Below, piece after piece: positions 35,584 to 43,495 of a DNA stretch of 64,000 nt. Origin of the DNA: UBA1494_A sp963973975. Its GTDB lineage: Bacteria > Bacteroidota > Bacteroidia > Flavobacteriales_E > Vicingaceae. The first letter of the stretch is position 1, and each line of letters opens with the position of its first letter. Below the pieces are notes generated by a model. That model made no database searches, was not told where the DNA came from, and saw only the letters and a program-made list of their open reading frames with translations. The stretch is taken from NCBI GenBank assembly GCA_963973975.1, contig CAXBCF010000006.1, positions 1 to 64,000 on the forward strand. The letters are read 5' to 3'. The translations under genes were made by a program, and so were the position numbers.

Positions 35584-36447
35584 ATGAGACAGCTAAAAAT
35601 AAGTAAGAGTATTACTAATCGTCAAACGGTTTCTCTTGACCGTTATCTTCAGGAAATAGGACGAGTAGATTTATTAACAGCAGAAGAGGAAGTTGAACTA
35701 GCCAAGCAAATTAGAAGCGGTGATCAATTTGCATTAGAAAAACTAGCAAAAGCTAACTTGAGGTTTGTTGTTTCTGTAGCTAAACAATATCAAAATCAAG
35801 GTTTGAGTTTATCCGATTTAATCAACGAAGGAAATCTTGGACTGATTAAAGCCGCTCAAAAATTTGATGAAACAAGAGGTTTTAAATTCATATCTTATGC
35901 CGTTTGGTGGATACGACAGTCTGTAATGCAAGCAATTGCAGAACAATCTAGAATCGTTCGTTTACCGCTAAATAAAATTGGAAACATTAATAAAGTTAGA
36001 AGAACTTTTATTGAGTTAGAACAAAAGTTTGAACGAGATCCCCAAGAACATGAAATTGCGGAATGCTTAGAGTTGAGTAATGAAGACATTCAAATATCAT
36101 TACGAAATACTAGAAGACATGTTTCTATGGATGCTCCACTTTCTTCTGATGAGGACAGCAGCAACTTATACGACCTTCTTCGAGATGAAGATACGCCTAA
36201 CCCAGATTTAGCTTTACTTGAAGAATCTCTTTCGAGCGAAATTGAAAATTCACTCTCTTGTCTGACAGAAAGAGAAGCTGAGATTATTCGACTTTTTTTT
36301 GGACTTAAACAGCGACCTGCGCATTCTTTAGAAGAAATTGGACTCAAATTTTGCCTCACTAGAGAACGTGTAAGACAAATTAAAGAAAAAGCTGTGAGAC
36401 GTTTGAAACTCAGCGCAAAGTGTCAAACATTAAAAACATATTTATAA
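35584..36447 (+). CDS. rpoD: RpoD-type primary sigma factor (Bacteroidota short form)
   Basis: 287 residues. Region 1.2 (SLDRYLQEIGRVDLLTAEEEVELA), region 2 (LRFVVSVAKQYQNQG, DLINEGNLGLIKAAQKFDETRGFKFISYAVWWIRQ), region 3 and region 4 (helix-turn-helix SLEEIGLKFCLTRERVRQIKEKAVRRLK). Region 1.1 and the large insert of proteobacterial sigma70 are absent, as is normal for this phylum. This sigma directs RNA polymerase to the TTTG/TAnnTTTG promoters seen across the window. Confidence 0.93.
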   Translation: MRQLKISKSITNRQTVSLDRYLQEIGRVDLLTAEEEVELAKQIRSGDQFALEKLAKANLRFVVSVAKQYQNQGLSLSDLINEGNLGLIKAAQKFDETRGFKFISYAVWWIRQSVMQAIAEQSRIVRLPLNKIGNINKVRRTFIELEQKFERDPQEHEIAECLELSNEDIQISLRNTRRHVSMDAPLSSDEDSSNLYDLLRDEDTPNPDLALLEESLSSEIENSLSCLTEREAEIIRLFFGLKQRPAHSLEEIGLKFCLTRERVRQIKEKAVRRLKLSAKCQTLKTYL

Positions 36448-36474
36448 CATTCCCATTTTACCTAATTAATCTGC

Positions 36475-36482
36475 TATTTTTG
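36475..36482 (+). promoter_or_regulatory. TAnnTTTG box of rpe with a very short leader
   Basis: TATTTTTG, exact consensus, only 8 bases before the rpe ATG; the expected start site leaves 1-4 bases of leader. Confidence 0.55.
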
Positions 36483-36490
36483 TAAAAAAA

Positions 36491-37144
36491 ATGGCCCACA
36501 AAATTGCACCTTCTATTCTAGCAGCTGATTTTTCTAACTTACTGGCTGCATGCGAAATAATCAACAACAGTAGTGCCGATTGGTACCACATCGACATAAT
36601 GGATGGTCTTTTCGTTCCAAATATCTCCTTTGGAATGCCTGTAATGAAATCTATAAAAAAACACGCTAAAAAGCCTTTTGATGTTCATCTAATGATTGTA
36701 GACCCCGATCGTTATATCAAAGATTTCAAAAATGTAGGTGCAGATATACTTACTGTTCACTATGAAGCATGTGACCACCTTCACAGAACTTTACAAGCCA
36801 TTAAGGCGGAGGGAATGAAAGCTGGAGTTGCACTTAATCCACATACTCCTATTGAAGTACTAAACGACATTATTCATGACATCGACTTGATTTGTTTAAT
36901 GTCAGTAAATCCAGGTTTTGGAGGACAAAGTTTCATTCCCCACACCTTCAATAAAGTAAAACGCCTGAAAAAGTTAATCAATGATTCGAATGCAGTTACT
37001 TTAATCGAAATTGACGGTGGCGTAACTTCAGAAAATGCTGCTGAATTGCTTGAATGTGGTGCAGATGTTTTGGTTGCCGGTAGCTTTGTTTTTAATGCTT
37101 CAGATCCAATTAAGACAATTTCTGAGCTAAAACAAATTGCTTAA
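36491..37144 (+). CDS. rpe: Ribulose-phosphate 3-epimerase
   Basis: 217-residue TIM barrel with family motifs APSILAADFSNL at 6-17, HIDIMDGLFVPN near 34-45, DVHLMI near 65 and MSVNPGFGGQSFIP near 138-151, and a phosphate loop DGGVTSENA near 176. Metal-binding His/Asp residues are present. It interconverts ribulose-5-phosphate and xylulose-5-phosphate in the pentose phosphate pathway. Its stop codon overlaps the stop of the convergent dehydrogenase gene (shared TTAA). Confidence 0.95.
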   Translation: MAHKIAPSILAADFSNLLAACEIINNSSADWYHIDIMDGLFVPNISFGMPVMKSIKKHAKKPFDVHLMIVDPDRYIKDFKNVGADILTVHYEACDHLHRTLQAIKAEGMKAGVALNPHTPIEVLNDIIHDIDLICLMSVNPGFGGQSFIPHTFNKVKRLKKLINDSNAVTLIEIDGGVTSENAAELLECGADVLVAGSFVFNASDPIKTISELKQIA

Positions 37145-38364
37145 ATCCCTTTTACATAATCTTCTAAATATTTGAAGTTGGGCATTAACTTGCCATTAGC
37201 AGCTATGCATGCTCTTTCAAATACTTGATCTTCATCTTCACCGAGTAGGTTAGGAATAACTTTCTCTAATAAATCTTTTCCAAAACCTTCCGAGGCATCT
37301 CTAGGCAACTCACAAGGCAGATTATCTACTGCCATTACTGTGATACTATTCTCTTTATCAGCATTTTCAGTTAACTCATCTCCAGAAATTCGATCTACTT
37401 CGTAAATCGGATCATCAATGGTCGATGGTCGAATAGTTGATGGTATTGGTCCATCGATATCACAGCTAATGTCTGCAATAGTTCGAATACGAAAATCGGA
37501 AGACTTCATTTCTTCTTTGGTGAAAATTACAGGGCCTTTTGAATCCCAAAAATGACAAGAAATGTATAAATCTGTTTCTCGAGCATAAGGCATGAAATTG
37601 TTTTCAAATCTCTCGGGAAATTGAAACACTTCTTCTCTTTCGAATAATTCGTTCGATGGTTTTTTAAAATACTCTTCAACAGAAAGTTGCGTAAAAACTG
37701 GTTCACTAAAATTTGAAGTAAGGTATTCCGATGGGCTTACTTGTTTTAAGTTCAAAGCTTGAAAAATTTCAAGTGCACCCCCTGCTACTCTACCCAGTCC
37801 AGTAATTGCAATTTTGAAGTTTTCGGGAAGAACTACTTTTTTAAGTTCTTCCAACAGCTCAACTTTGTTTTTACATAAATGTGCTGGTTTCAACTGAAAT
37901 GAGTTTGAGCGCTTTCCAAAGGCTAAAAATCCATTGTATGTTCCTACTATTCCCGCATACCTTCCAAAGCCAATAATTCGCTGACCATCTTTTGTAGTAA
38001 GGCATTCATAATCGACTAACTGAATATTTTTTTCCAATACAGCACGCAATAAATCGCGATTATAAGGCTGTTTTTTAATGGTATGTGAAAAGAAAAAGTA
38101 AGTTTTATTGGGAATTAAATCTTTAATTAATACCTCTTTCACTCCAAAAATTACAGCAGCATCATTTAAATCTTCTACCAATTTCAAATTTTTAGCAACA
38201 TACTCATCATCTGAAAAAGCGCGAATGGAACTTTTTTGAACCTGTATTTCAACTTGAGGAAACTTTTCAACTAAAGCTTTGCAATGTTCAGGAGTAAAAG
38301 GCACCCTTCTATCAGGTGGATTTTTACCTTCTTTTATAATGCCAATCGTTATCTCTTTACTCAT
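37141..38364 (-). CDS. Saccharopine/alanine dehydrogenase-like NAD(P) oxidoreductase
   Basis: 407 residues. N-terminal AlaDh/PNT domain IGIIKEGKNPPDRRVPFTPEHC, including the RR and catalytic-region HTIKKQPYN near 93. The Rossmann segment is IAITGLGRVAGGALEIF near 186. The C-terminal part has an ISCDIDGPIPSTIRPSTIDDP region as in LYS1-type (lysine-forming) saccharopine dehydrogenases. The true substrate in Bacteroidota is uncertain: saccharopine, alanine or another amino acid. It is the third gene of a unit with an unknown protein and a thioesterase (8-base overlap with the latter). Confidence 0.8.
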   Translation of the reverse strand: MSKEITIGIIKEGKNPPDRRVPFTPEHCKALVEKFPQVEIQVQKSSIRAFSDDEYVAKNLKLVEDLNDAAVIFGVKEVLIKDLIPNKTYFFFSHTIKKQPYNRDLLRAVLEKNIQLVDYECLTTKDGQRIIGFGRYAGIVGTYNGFLAFGKRSNSFQLKPAHLCKNKVELLEELKKVVLPENFKIAITGLGRVAGGALEIFQALNLKQVSPSEYLTSNFSEPVFTQLSVEEYFKKPSNELFEREEVFQFPERFENNFMPYARETDLYISCHFWDSKGPVIFTKEEMKSSDFRIRTIADISCDIDGPIPSTIRPSTIDDPIYEVDRISGDELTENADKENSITVMAVDNLPCELPRDASEGFGKDLLEKVIPNLLGEDEDQVFERACIAANGKLMPNFKYLEDYVKGI

Positions 38365-38785
38365 CTAAGTGATTTTTGGATGTTCGGTAAACAGTACCGC
38401 GAAAAAAGTAAAATGCTTGATCTTCATCATTGCAAAAAATACTAACATCAATGTCTGCTTTCTTGTTACCTAAAAAGATAACTTCAGCTTTTGCGATAAG
38501 CACATCCCCTTCTTTAGCTGCTTTTGCATAGCTCATTGAACCATTAATTAAGGGAGAAATTGGACCAAAAGAATTAACTGCAAAAGCCAAAGCAGAATCT
38601 GCTAACGTATATGCGATTCCTCCATGGAGCGTTCCAAAACCATTCAGCATTTCTTTCCGAATTTTCATAGAAAGGTGGCAAGATCCTTCTTCTACTTTTA
38701 AAAAATCAAAACCAAGCCATTGGGAGCAGTAATCCAGCTCCATCATTTTGTCTACAATTAATTGTGCTTTTTGATTTTTTTCCAT
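38357..38785 (-). CDS. PaaI-family hotdog thioesterase
   Basis: 142 residues with the single hotdog-fold signature GFGTLHGGIAYTLADSALAFAVNSFG near 48-73. The HGG and the acid in TLADSA are the usual catalytic positions. It probably hydrolyses an acyl-CoA; PaaI-type enzymes act on phenylacetyl-type or other hydroxy-aryl CoA esters, but there are no paa genes nearby. It overlaps the dehydrogenase gene by 8 bases, so it is co-translated. Confidence 0.85.
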   Translation of the reverse strand: MEKNQKAQLIVDKMMELDYCSQWLGFDFLKVEEGSCHLSMKIRKEMLNGFGTLHGGIAYTLADSALAFAVNSFGPISPLINGSMSYAKAAKEGDVLIAKAEVIFLGNKKADIDVSIFCNDEDQAFYFFRGTVYRTSKNHLDE

Positions 38786-38793
38786 GCAATAAT

Positions 38794-39273
38794 TTAAGCG
38801 AGCATTTTACTGTGCCAGCTTTCTTTTAACGGAACTTCCCACTGTGTTTCAAAAGCTGCTTTCGTCTCAACCAAATTATTAAAAACAATGGTACTTTCAC
38901 TTAAATGCCCTTTATGAAGCGCTGTTTGAAAATCGTTAATTCTTAAGTAATCTATTTTATTATTAACTTTAAAAGCAATATTCAAACGGTCAAATAAGTC
39001 CAAACCATAAGCTGCTTCAATTTCTTTAATAAAACGCACTGAAGAATCTATAGAACAACCCGAAGCCTTCACTTGTGTTTCATCGGCAAAAAGAACAATG
39101 AATCGATTGTAAAAAATCTGAAAATCAGCTTGTAAATCTTTGCCATGTGCTGCCCATTCGCTTATGAAACGATCTCCGTGAGACTTAATCTCAGAAACTT
39201 CTTTGTCGTTCAGCTTTCTATTAACTTGATAAATCCAAACCCGACTATGATCGTTTAAACCACGGTATTTCAT
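38794..39273 (-). CDS. Conserved Bacteroidota protein of unknown function
   Basis: 159 residues from ATG 39273. An in-frame TTG at 39300 is ruled out because it is upstream of the TATTTTTG promoter box at 39288-39295. Motifs include MKYRGLNDHSRVWIYQ, WAAHGKDLQADFQIFYNRFIVLFADE and GCSIDSSVRFIKEIE near 85-100. I recall homologues being labelled ABC-transporter ATPase, but there is no Walker A or ABC signature here. The strongly conserved-looking GCSIDSS could be an active cysteine; that is a guess. It heads the operon with the thioesterase and dehydrogenase. Confidence 0.8.
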   Translation of the reverse strand: MKYRGLNDHSRVWIYQVNRKLNDKEVSEIKSHGDRFISEWAAHGKDLQADFQIFYNRFIVLFADETQVKASGCSIDSSVRFIKEIEAAYGLDLFDRLNIAFKVNNKIDYLRINDFQTALHKGHLSESTIVFNNLVETKAAFETQWEVPLKESWHSKMLA

Positions 39274-39287
39274 TTTTTTACTTTTTT

Positions 39288-39295
39288 CAAAAATA
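39288..39295 (-). promoter_or_regulatory. TAnnTTTG box of the unknown protein-thioesterase-dehydrogenase operon
   Basis: Minus-strand TATTTTTG, exact consensus; last base is 14 bases before the A of ATG 39273, so the leader is under ten bases. Confidence 0.55.
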
Positions 39296-39360
39296 CACAA
39301 TCCTCAAAGGCATGGATTTAGATTCATCATTTTTTTATTGCAACGGTAGCAAACAAAAAA

Positions 39361-39387
39361 AGGTGCTTAAAACCAAGCACCTTTTTT
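39361..39387. terminator. Bidirectional terminator after the peroxiredoxin gene
   Basis: Stem AGGTGCTT / AAGCACCT with loop AAAACC, flanked by runs of A on the left and T on the right, so it works on either strand. It lies 22 bases beyond the peroxiredoxin stop on the minus strand. Confidence 0.85.
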
Positions 39388-39408
39388 AATTTTAAATCTT
39401 TCAAAAAA

Positions 39409-40041
39409 TTAGTTTTTAGAAAGATAAGAAGCAACACCTTCGTGAGAAGCACTCATCCCTTCTTTTCCTTCGCTCCAATTTGCAGGACAGACTTCTCCTT
39501 TAGCTTCAAAAAACTGTAAAGCATCAACCATTCTCAAAGCTTCATCTACGTTTCTTCCTAATGGCATGTCATTCACTAATTGATGACGAACAATTCCTTC
39601 CTTGTCAATCAAAAATAGACCTCTGTAGGCAACCATTTCCCCGTTTGCTATAAGTTCACCATCATCGTTGTAATCATAATCTCCTGCGATTACATCGTAA
39701 TTAGTAGAAATTGTTTTATTCGTATCTGCAACAATTGGATAAGTAATACCTTGGATTCCTCCATTGTCTTTACTCAATTGCAACCATCCCCAATGAGACT
39801 GCTCAGTATCTGTAGAAACAGCAACTATTTCAACCCCTTTAGCTTTAAATTCATCTAATTTTGATTGAAATGCATGTAATTCTGTTGGACATACAAAGGT
39901 GAAATCTTTTGGATAGAAAAATAAGATTACATGTTTTTTACCTAAGAATTGGTTTAAAGAAAAATCATCAACGATTTCTTCACCATTGATGACTGCACTT
40001 GCATTAAAATTTGGCGCTTTTCGCCCTACTAGAACTCCCAT
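39409..40041 (-). CDS. Typical 2-Cys peroxiredoxin (AhpC/Prx1 type)
   Basis: 210 residues. Peroxidatic C51 in FTFVCPTELHAF, resolving C185 in GEVCPANW. Arg near the active site is present. It reduces hydrogen peroxide, organic peroxides and peroxynitrite with electrons from thioredoxin or AhpF. Typical Prx length is about 190; a short insertion near DYNDDGELIANGEMVAY explains the extra residues. A TAACTTTG promoter box lies 36 bases upstream and a strong terminator follows, so it is monocistronic. Confidence 0.93.
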   Translation of the reverse strand: MGVLVGRKAPNFNASAVINGEEIVDDFSLNQFLGKKHVILFFYPKDFTFVCPTELHAFQSKLDEFKAKGVEIVAVSTDTEQSHWGWLQLSKDNGGIQGITYPIVADTNKTISTNYDVIAGDYDYNDDGELIANGEMVAYRGLFLIDKEGIVRHQLVNDMPLGRNVDEALRMVDALQFFEAKGEVCPANWSEGKEGMSASHEGVASYLSKN

Positions 40042-40076
40042 ATTATTTATTTTTTTGTGTTATTTTTTAAAGAATA

Positions 40077-40084
40077 CAAAGTTA
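40077..40084 (-). promoter_or_regulatory. TAnnTTTG box of the peroxiredoxin gene
   Basis: Minus-strand TAACTTTG, exact consensus, predicted leader about 30 bases. Confidence 0.6.
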
Positions 40085-40123
40085 CTTTAATACTGTTCAA
40101 CTAAAAAGGAAAAAAAGCTTAAA

Positions 40124-40825
40124 TCAGTGAATTAAAAAACTCATCAATGCTAAAAAAACTCCTAATAATAGCGGTAATAATTTTTTCAACTGAATTTGGT
40201 GCTGATCATTATTTTCAATTAAAATGGTGGTCGATAAATGCAAGATAATTCCCAAAGACAATGCAAAAAGTCTTTGAAAATACAGCTGAGAAACTTCAAT
40301 GTAATTGCCTAAATAAGCTCCCAATGGAGCCCACAATGAGAAAATAATTAATGCTAGTAATACTGTTCTTTTCTTAAGCTGATATGCTATTAATAATGAA
40401 GTTAATACAAAAGAAATAGGGGCTTTATGAATTAAAAGTCCCACCAAATAAGAATTGAGAGATCTATTTTCAACCATTTCAATTAATGGAAGAGTTTCTA
40501 GGAATGCATGAAGACTCAAACTTAAAAAAACTAGGTATGGAAAAGAACCTAATTTACTTTTATTGAGATGGGTATGCCCATGCTCTATGCCACCTGAAAA
40601 GTAATCTAAAATCAATTGAAGAAAAAACCCAAGAGCTAGAAACAAGCCAATGCTGTGGTCGTGAACCACAAACAATTCAGGCAATAAATGCAAAAATGAA
40701 ATGCCAATCAAATAAGCTCCACTGAAGGATAAGAACGAAGGAATTAGTTTCGTAAAATCTTTTTTTCCATAAAATAAAACCAACCCACTTAATAGACTGA
40801 TTATAAAAAGAAGAAAATAAACCAT
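40124..40825 (-). CDS. ZIP-family metal transporter
   Basis: 233 residues with about eight membrane helices. ZIP signatures include GISFLHLLPEL near 42-52, a His-rich loop GGIEHGHTHLN near 78-88, HAFLETLPL near 106-114 and HKAPISFVLT near 133. ZIP proteins import Zn2+, Fe2+ or Mn2+ along their gradients. It is the second gene of a unit with a methyltransferase (2-base gap). The substrate is not identifiable from sequence. Confidence 0.88.
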   Translation of the reverse strand: MVYFLLFIISLLSGLVLFYGKKDFTKLIPSFLSFSGAYLIGISFLHLLPELFVVHDHSIGLFLALGFFLQLILDYFSGGIEHGHTHLNKSKLGSFPYLVFLSLSLHAFLETLPLIEMVENRSLNSYLVGLLIHKAPISFVLTSLLIAYQLKKRTVLLALIIFSLWAPLGAYLGNYIEVSQLYFQRLFALSLGIILHLSTTILIENNDQHQIQLKKLLPLLLGVFLALMSFLIH

Positions 40826-40827
40826 AG

Positions 40828-41559
40828 TTATTTTTTAACCACCATTATTAAGCGTTCTGATGAAGATGCATTAAATCCCTCAAGCGAATAATTTCCAAAT
40901 TGCTGAATCAAATTTAAATTAGCTTTTTTAAAATAAGCATTGAACATTTCTTTTGAGATTAGCTCAACAATTTCAGTCTGTTTATACTTTTCTCCTTCTA
41001 TTTCAAAGCTAATATTTTTTACTATGAAATTATCTACAATGCTCTTTTCAACTTCAAAAGTAATATCTCCCCGAACTATTTTTTCACTTAGTGGAAGATT
41101 AGGTTTAATGTTTTCCACATTTAAATAGTCTAAAATCAAGTATCCTCCTTTTTTTAAACTACCTTCTATGGATTTAATCACTTGTAAATTAGAATCACTG
41201 TCTTTAAAATATCCAAAACTTGTAAAAAGATTTAAGACTAAATCAAATTCATTCTTATAAACTAACCTTCGCATGTCTCCAACTTCAAACTTCAATTCGG
41301 AATTTTCAAATTGTTTCGCAAATTGAATGCTTTCTTCGCTTAAATCGACCCCAACGGTAAAATAGCCCATCTCATTAACTTGAACAGCATGCCTACCCTT
41401 GCCACAAGCCAAATCTAAAACTTTTGAGTTTTTTGGAATTTGTAAGTAAGATAATAATTGCTGAATAAACGCCTGAGCTTCTGATTCGTCTCGATTCTTG
41501 TACAGTAAATGGTAATACTTAGAATTAAACCATTCTTTGAACCAATTTTCTTTAATCAC
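40828..41559 (-). CDS. Class I SAM-dependent methyltransferase
   Basis: 243 residues, GTG start. Motif I VLDLACGKGRHAVQ near 49-62, motif II acid VGVDLS near 72, GDMRRLVY near 100 and a DLVLNLFTSFGYF stretch near 113. Small-molecule rather than DNA methyltransferase type (no NPPY). The target is unknown. Co-transcribed with the ZIP transporter, though no functional link is clear. Confidence 0.85.
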   Translation of the reverse strand: MIKENWFKEWFNSKYYHLLYKNRDESEAQAFIQQLLSYLQIPKNSKVLDLACGKGRHAVQVNEMGYFTVGVDLSEESIQFAKQFENSELKFEVGDMRRLVYKNEFDLVLNLFTSFGYFKDSDSNLQVIKSIEGSLKKGGYLILDYLNVENIKPNLPLSEKIVRGDITFEVEKSIVDNFIVKNISFEIEGEKYKQTEIVELISKEMFNAYFKKANLNLIQQFGNYSLEGFNASSSERLIMVVKK

Positions 41560-41575
41560 TTTTTTTTTTGGATTT

Positions 41576-41583
41576 CAAAAGTA
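41576..41583 (-). promoter_or_regulatory. TAnnTTTG box of the methyltransferase-ZIP unit
   Basis: Minus-strand TACTTTTG, exact consensus, 16 bases before the GTG start. Confidence 0.55.
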
Positions 41584-41706
41584 ATAAAAGCAATAGAAAA
41601 GTACCTGTATAATTAATTATAGATTTTTTTTAGCAAAGTGTTGTTTTGTCCAAGTATTTTAATTTATTTCGTGGCATTAAAGTAAGTCATTGGTTTACCT
41701 ATAAAA

Positions 41707-42252
41707 ATGGAGTTGAATATATACGATTTCTATGAAAAGATGGAGCGTGATAACATTATCATGTCGTTTAAAGGTAACGTTACATCTGAGCTTTTGACTT
41801 CTGTGCTTCAAATTATGGAGTCCAAGATGGATCGAATGAATGAGCCCAATAGAGTAAAGAAAAAAGTCTATAACATACTAGTTGAAGCACTTCAAAATCT
41901 TTACCACCATATGGATAAACAAACATCCAATGCAGCTAATGGACATAATACAGTTATTTTCATGATTGGAAAATCTGAAGAAAGCTATTCTGTTTTTACA
42001 GGAAACTTTATTAAAAATGAAAATGTTGTCAGCCTTAAAGAGCGTTTGGAAAAAATCAATTCTCTTGAAGAAGTAGAATTAAAAGAATACTATAAAGAAG
42101 TTTTGAATAATGGAATGATGTCTGAAAAAGGCGGCGGTGGACTTGGAATGATTGACATTGCAAGAAAATCAGGCCAAAAATTAGAATTTGACTTTCAAAA
42201 TGTTGACGATAATTACTCGTTTTACAGTTTAAATATTAATATACCACAATAA
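41707..42252 (+). CDS. siaB: SiaB-family protein kinase (histidine-kinase-like ATPase fold)
   Basis: 181 residues (DUF6272/SiaB family). An N-box EALQNLYHHMDK near 62-73 and a glycine-rich G-box EKGGGGLGMIDIARKSG near 140-156 show the GHKL ATP-binding fold; there is no phospho-accepting histidine domain. In Pseudomonas aeruginosa SiaB is a serine/threonine kinase that phosphorylates the small regulator SiaC. The siaC homologue starts 12 bases downstream, confirming the pair. No SiaA phosphatase or SiaD diguanylate cyclase gene is in the window. Confidence 0.88.
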   Translation: MELNIYDFYEKMERDNIIMSFKGNVTSELLTSVLQIMESKMDRMNEPNRVKKKVYNILVEALQNLYHHMDKQTSNAANGHNTVIFMIGKSEESYSVFTGNFIKNENVVSLKERLEKINSLEEVELKEYYKEVLNNGMMSEKGGGGLGMIDIARKSGQKLEFDFQNVDDNYSFYSLNINIPQ

Positions 42253-42264
42253 TATTAAATACAG

Positions 42265-42645
42265 ATGGAAAATTTAGTGATAGAAGGAACACCTAAAACA
42301 CCAACAATTAAATTTCAACCACAAGATGGTAAATTGTTGATTCAAGGAAGATCAATTCCTGAAAATTCAATTGAGTTTTACAAACCTTTGATTGACTCAT
42401 TGGATGCTTATTCTCAAAATCCGGTGGATAAGACTGAAGTAGAAATTGTACTAGAATACTTTAACACAAGTTCTTCTAAATGCATTTTAGACGTATTTAA
42501 AAAGTTAGAAAAAATCAATAGCTCTAACAATGGAGTTATTATAAACTGGCATTATGAAGAAGATGATGAGGACATGCTAGAAGCCGGAGAAGATTACCAA
42601 GCCATTATAAACATTCCATTTAAAATGGTTCAAATAGAAGAGTAG
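42265..42645 (+). CDS. siaC: SiaC-family regulatory phosphoprotein (DUF1987)
   Basis: 126 residues. It begins MENLVIEGTPKTPTI and has the conserved DGKLLIQGRSIPENS near 21-35. The phosphorylation segment is EYFNTSSSK; T68 has the same residue number as the reported phospho-threonine of P. aeruginosa SiaC. DUF1987 proteins are partner-switch modules: unphosphorylated protein binds and activates an effector (the diguanylate cyclase SiaD in Pseudomonas). The effector here is unknown. Immediately follows siaB and is ended by a strong terminator. Confidence 0.88.
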   Translation: MENLVIEGTPKTPTIKFQPQDGKLLIQGRSIPENSIEFYKPLIDSLDAYSQNPVDKTEVEIVLEYFNTSSSKCILDVFKKLEKINSSNNGVIINWHYEEDDEDMLEAGEDYQAIINIPFKMVQIEE

Positions 42646-42666
42646 TTAATATATAATTGTATTATA

Positions 42667-42697
42667 AAAATGCTCGGTTTTTCCGAGCATTTTTTTT
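42667..42697 (+). terminator. Intrinsic terminator of siaBC
   Basis: Perfect stem AAAATGCTCGG / CCGAGCATTTT with a TTTTT loop, followed by further T; 21 bases after the siaC stop. Confidence 0.92.
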
Positions 42698-42723
42698 GTC
42701 TACTATTTTCGTGATTCCATCTT

Positions 42724-42930
42724 ATACCGATTGTGATTTTAATTCTTGAAGCAAGTTCGGGACAGTTTGTCATGTTATACCGATAAAATACGTAATAGTC
42801 CAACTAAATTGTACTAAACGTCTATAGCATCGGTATTGTACTTCAATATATTGTTAAAGATTAGTCATTTGTATAGTACAAAGTGCTCCTTAAAATCCCT
42901 GCCTGATCGGCCGGCAGGTACATCGGCATT
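42724..42930. repeat. MITE-like block with inverted ATACCGAT motifs and GC-rich palindrome
   Basis: The 600-base gap after siaC has no gene. It contains ATACCGAT directly at 42724-42731 and 42777-42784, and inverted at 42829-42836 (ATCGGTAT) and 42922-42929 (ATCGGCAT). A CCTGCC...GGCAGG palindrome at 42898-42918 is unusually GC-rich for the surroundings. The arrangement resembles a small non-autonomous mobile or REP-like element, but no target-site duplication was found. From about 42931 to the YtxH promoter at 43180 nothing is recognised. Confidence 0.5.
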
Positions 42931-43179
42931 ATACTTTACCCTATGGGTGACATGAAGGACAACTTAATAATACAACTATTTTATGTAATTTCTACATTTG
43001 AATTGAGCTTTTAATTCGTTTGAATATAACTAAAAAACTATAAAAGTTTGATTTATGGTTAGAGGATTTGATTTTAACACCCCTATTTTAATTAATACTA
43101 TGGGCTATTTAAAGTAAAACATGGCTATTTTAAATCATTCTTTCAATCCAAAAACTTGTTAAACTCCTGATAAATGGAC

Positions 43180-43187
43180 TATCTTTG
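43180..43187 (+). promoter_or_regulatory. TAnnTTTG box of the YtxH operon
   Basis: TATCTTTG, exact consensus; leader of about 52 bases to the YtxH ATG. Confidence 0.6.
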
Positions 43188-43246
43188 AAAGAAAATGCTT
43201 ATCTTTTTAGCAATTCAACTATTTATTAACTTAAAATTATAAAAAA

Positions 43247-43474
43247 ATGGATAACACAACAAAGGTATTATTTGCTGCTTTAGTAGGAGCAGCAGCAGGA
43301 GCAGTAGCAGGAATCATGTTAGCACCTGCTTCTGGCGAGGAAACAAGAAAAAAATTGACCAAACAAGGTAAAAAACTTAAAAAAGAATTCAATCGCAATT
43401 TGGAGGACATTCAAGAAAAAGGAAGTGAAGTTTTAGAAAAAATAAAATCTAAAGCAGAAGCAGTTACTGACTAG
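43247..43474 (+). CDS. YtxH-domain envelope protein
   Basis: 75 residues. One small-residue-rich membrane helix (about 7-28, AAGAVAGIMLAPASGEETRK) followed by a Lys/Glu-rich amphipathic helix; this is the YtxH/gas-vesicle GvpP-like pattern. Such proteins are often general-stress-induced. It is the first gene of a three-gene set with a holin-like and an unknown protein, 21 bases before the next ATG. Confidence 0.85.
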   Translation: MDNTTKVLFAALVGAAAGAVAGIMLAPASGEETRKKLTKQGKKLKKEFNRNLEDIQEKGSEVLEKIKSKAEAVTD

Positions 43475-43495
43475 TAGAAATCATAACTTAACATT

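Noticed and set aside
41707..42645. SiaB/SiaC as a classical anti-sigma/anti-anti-sigma (SpoIIAB/AA) pair
   Set aside because: The second gene matches DUF1987/SiaC, not a STAS domain, and no sigma factor of the SigB type is adjacent.
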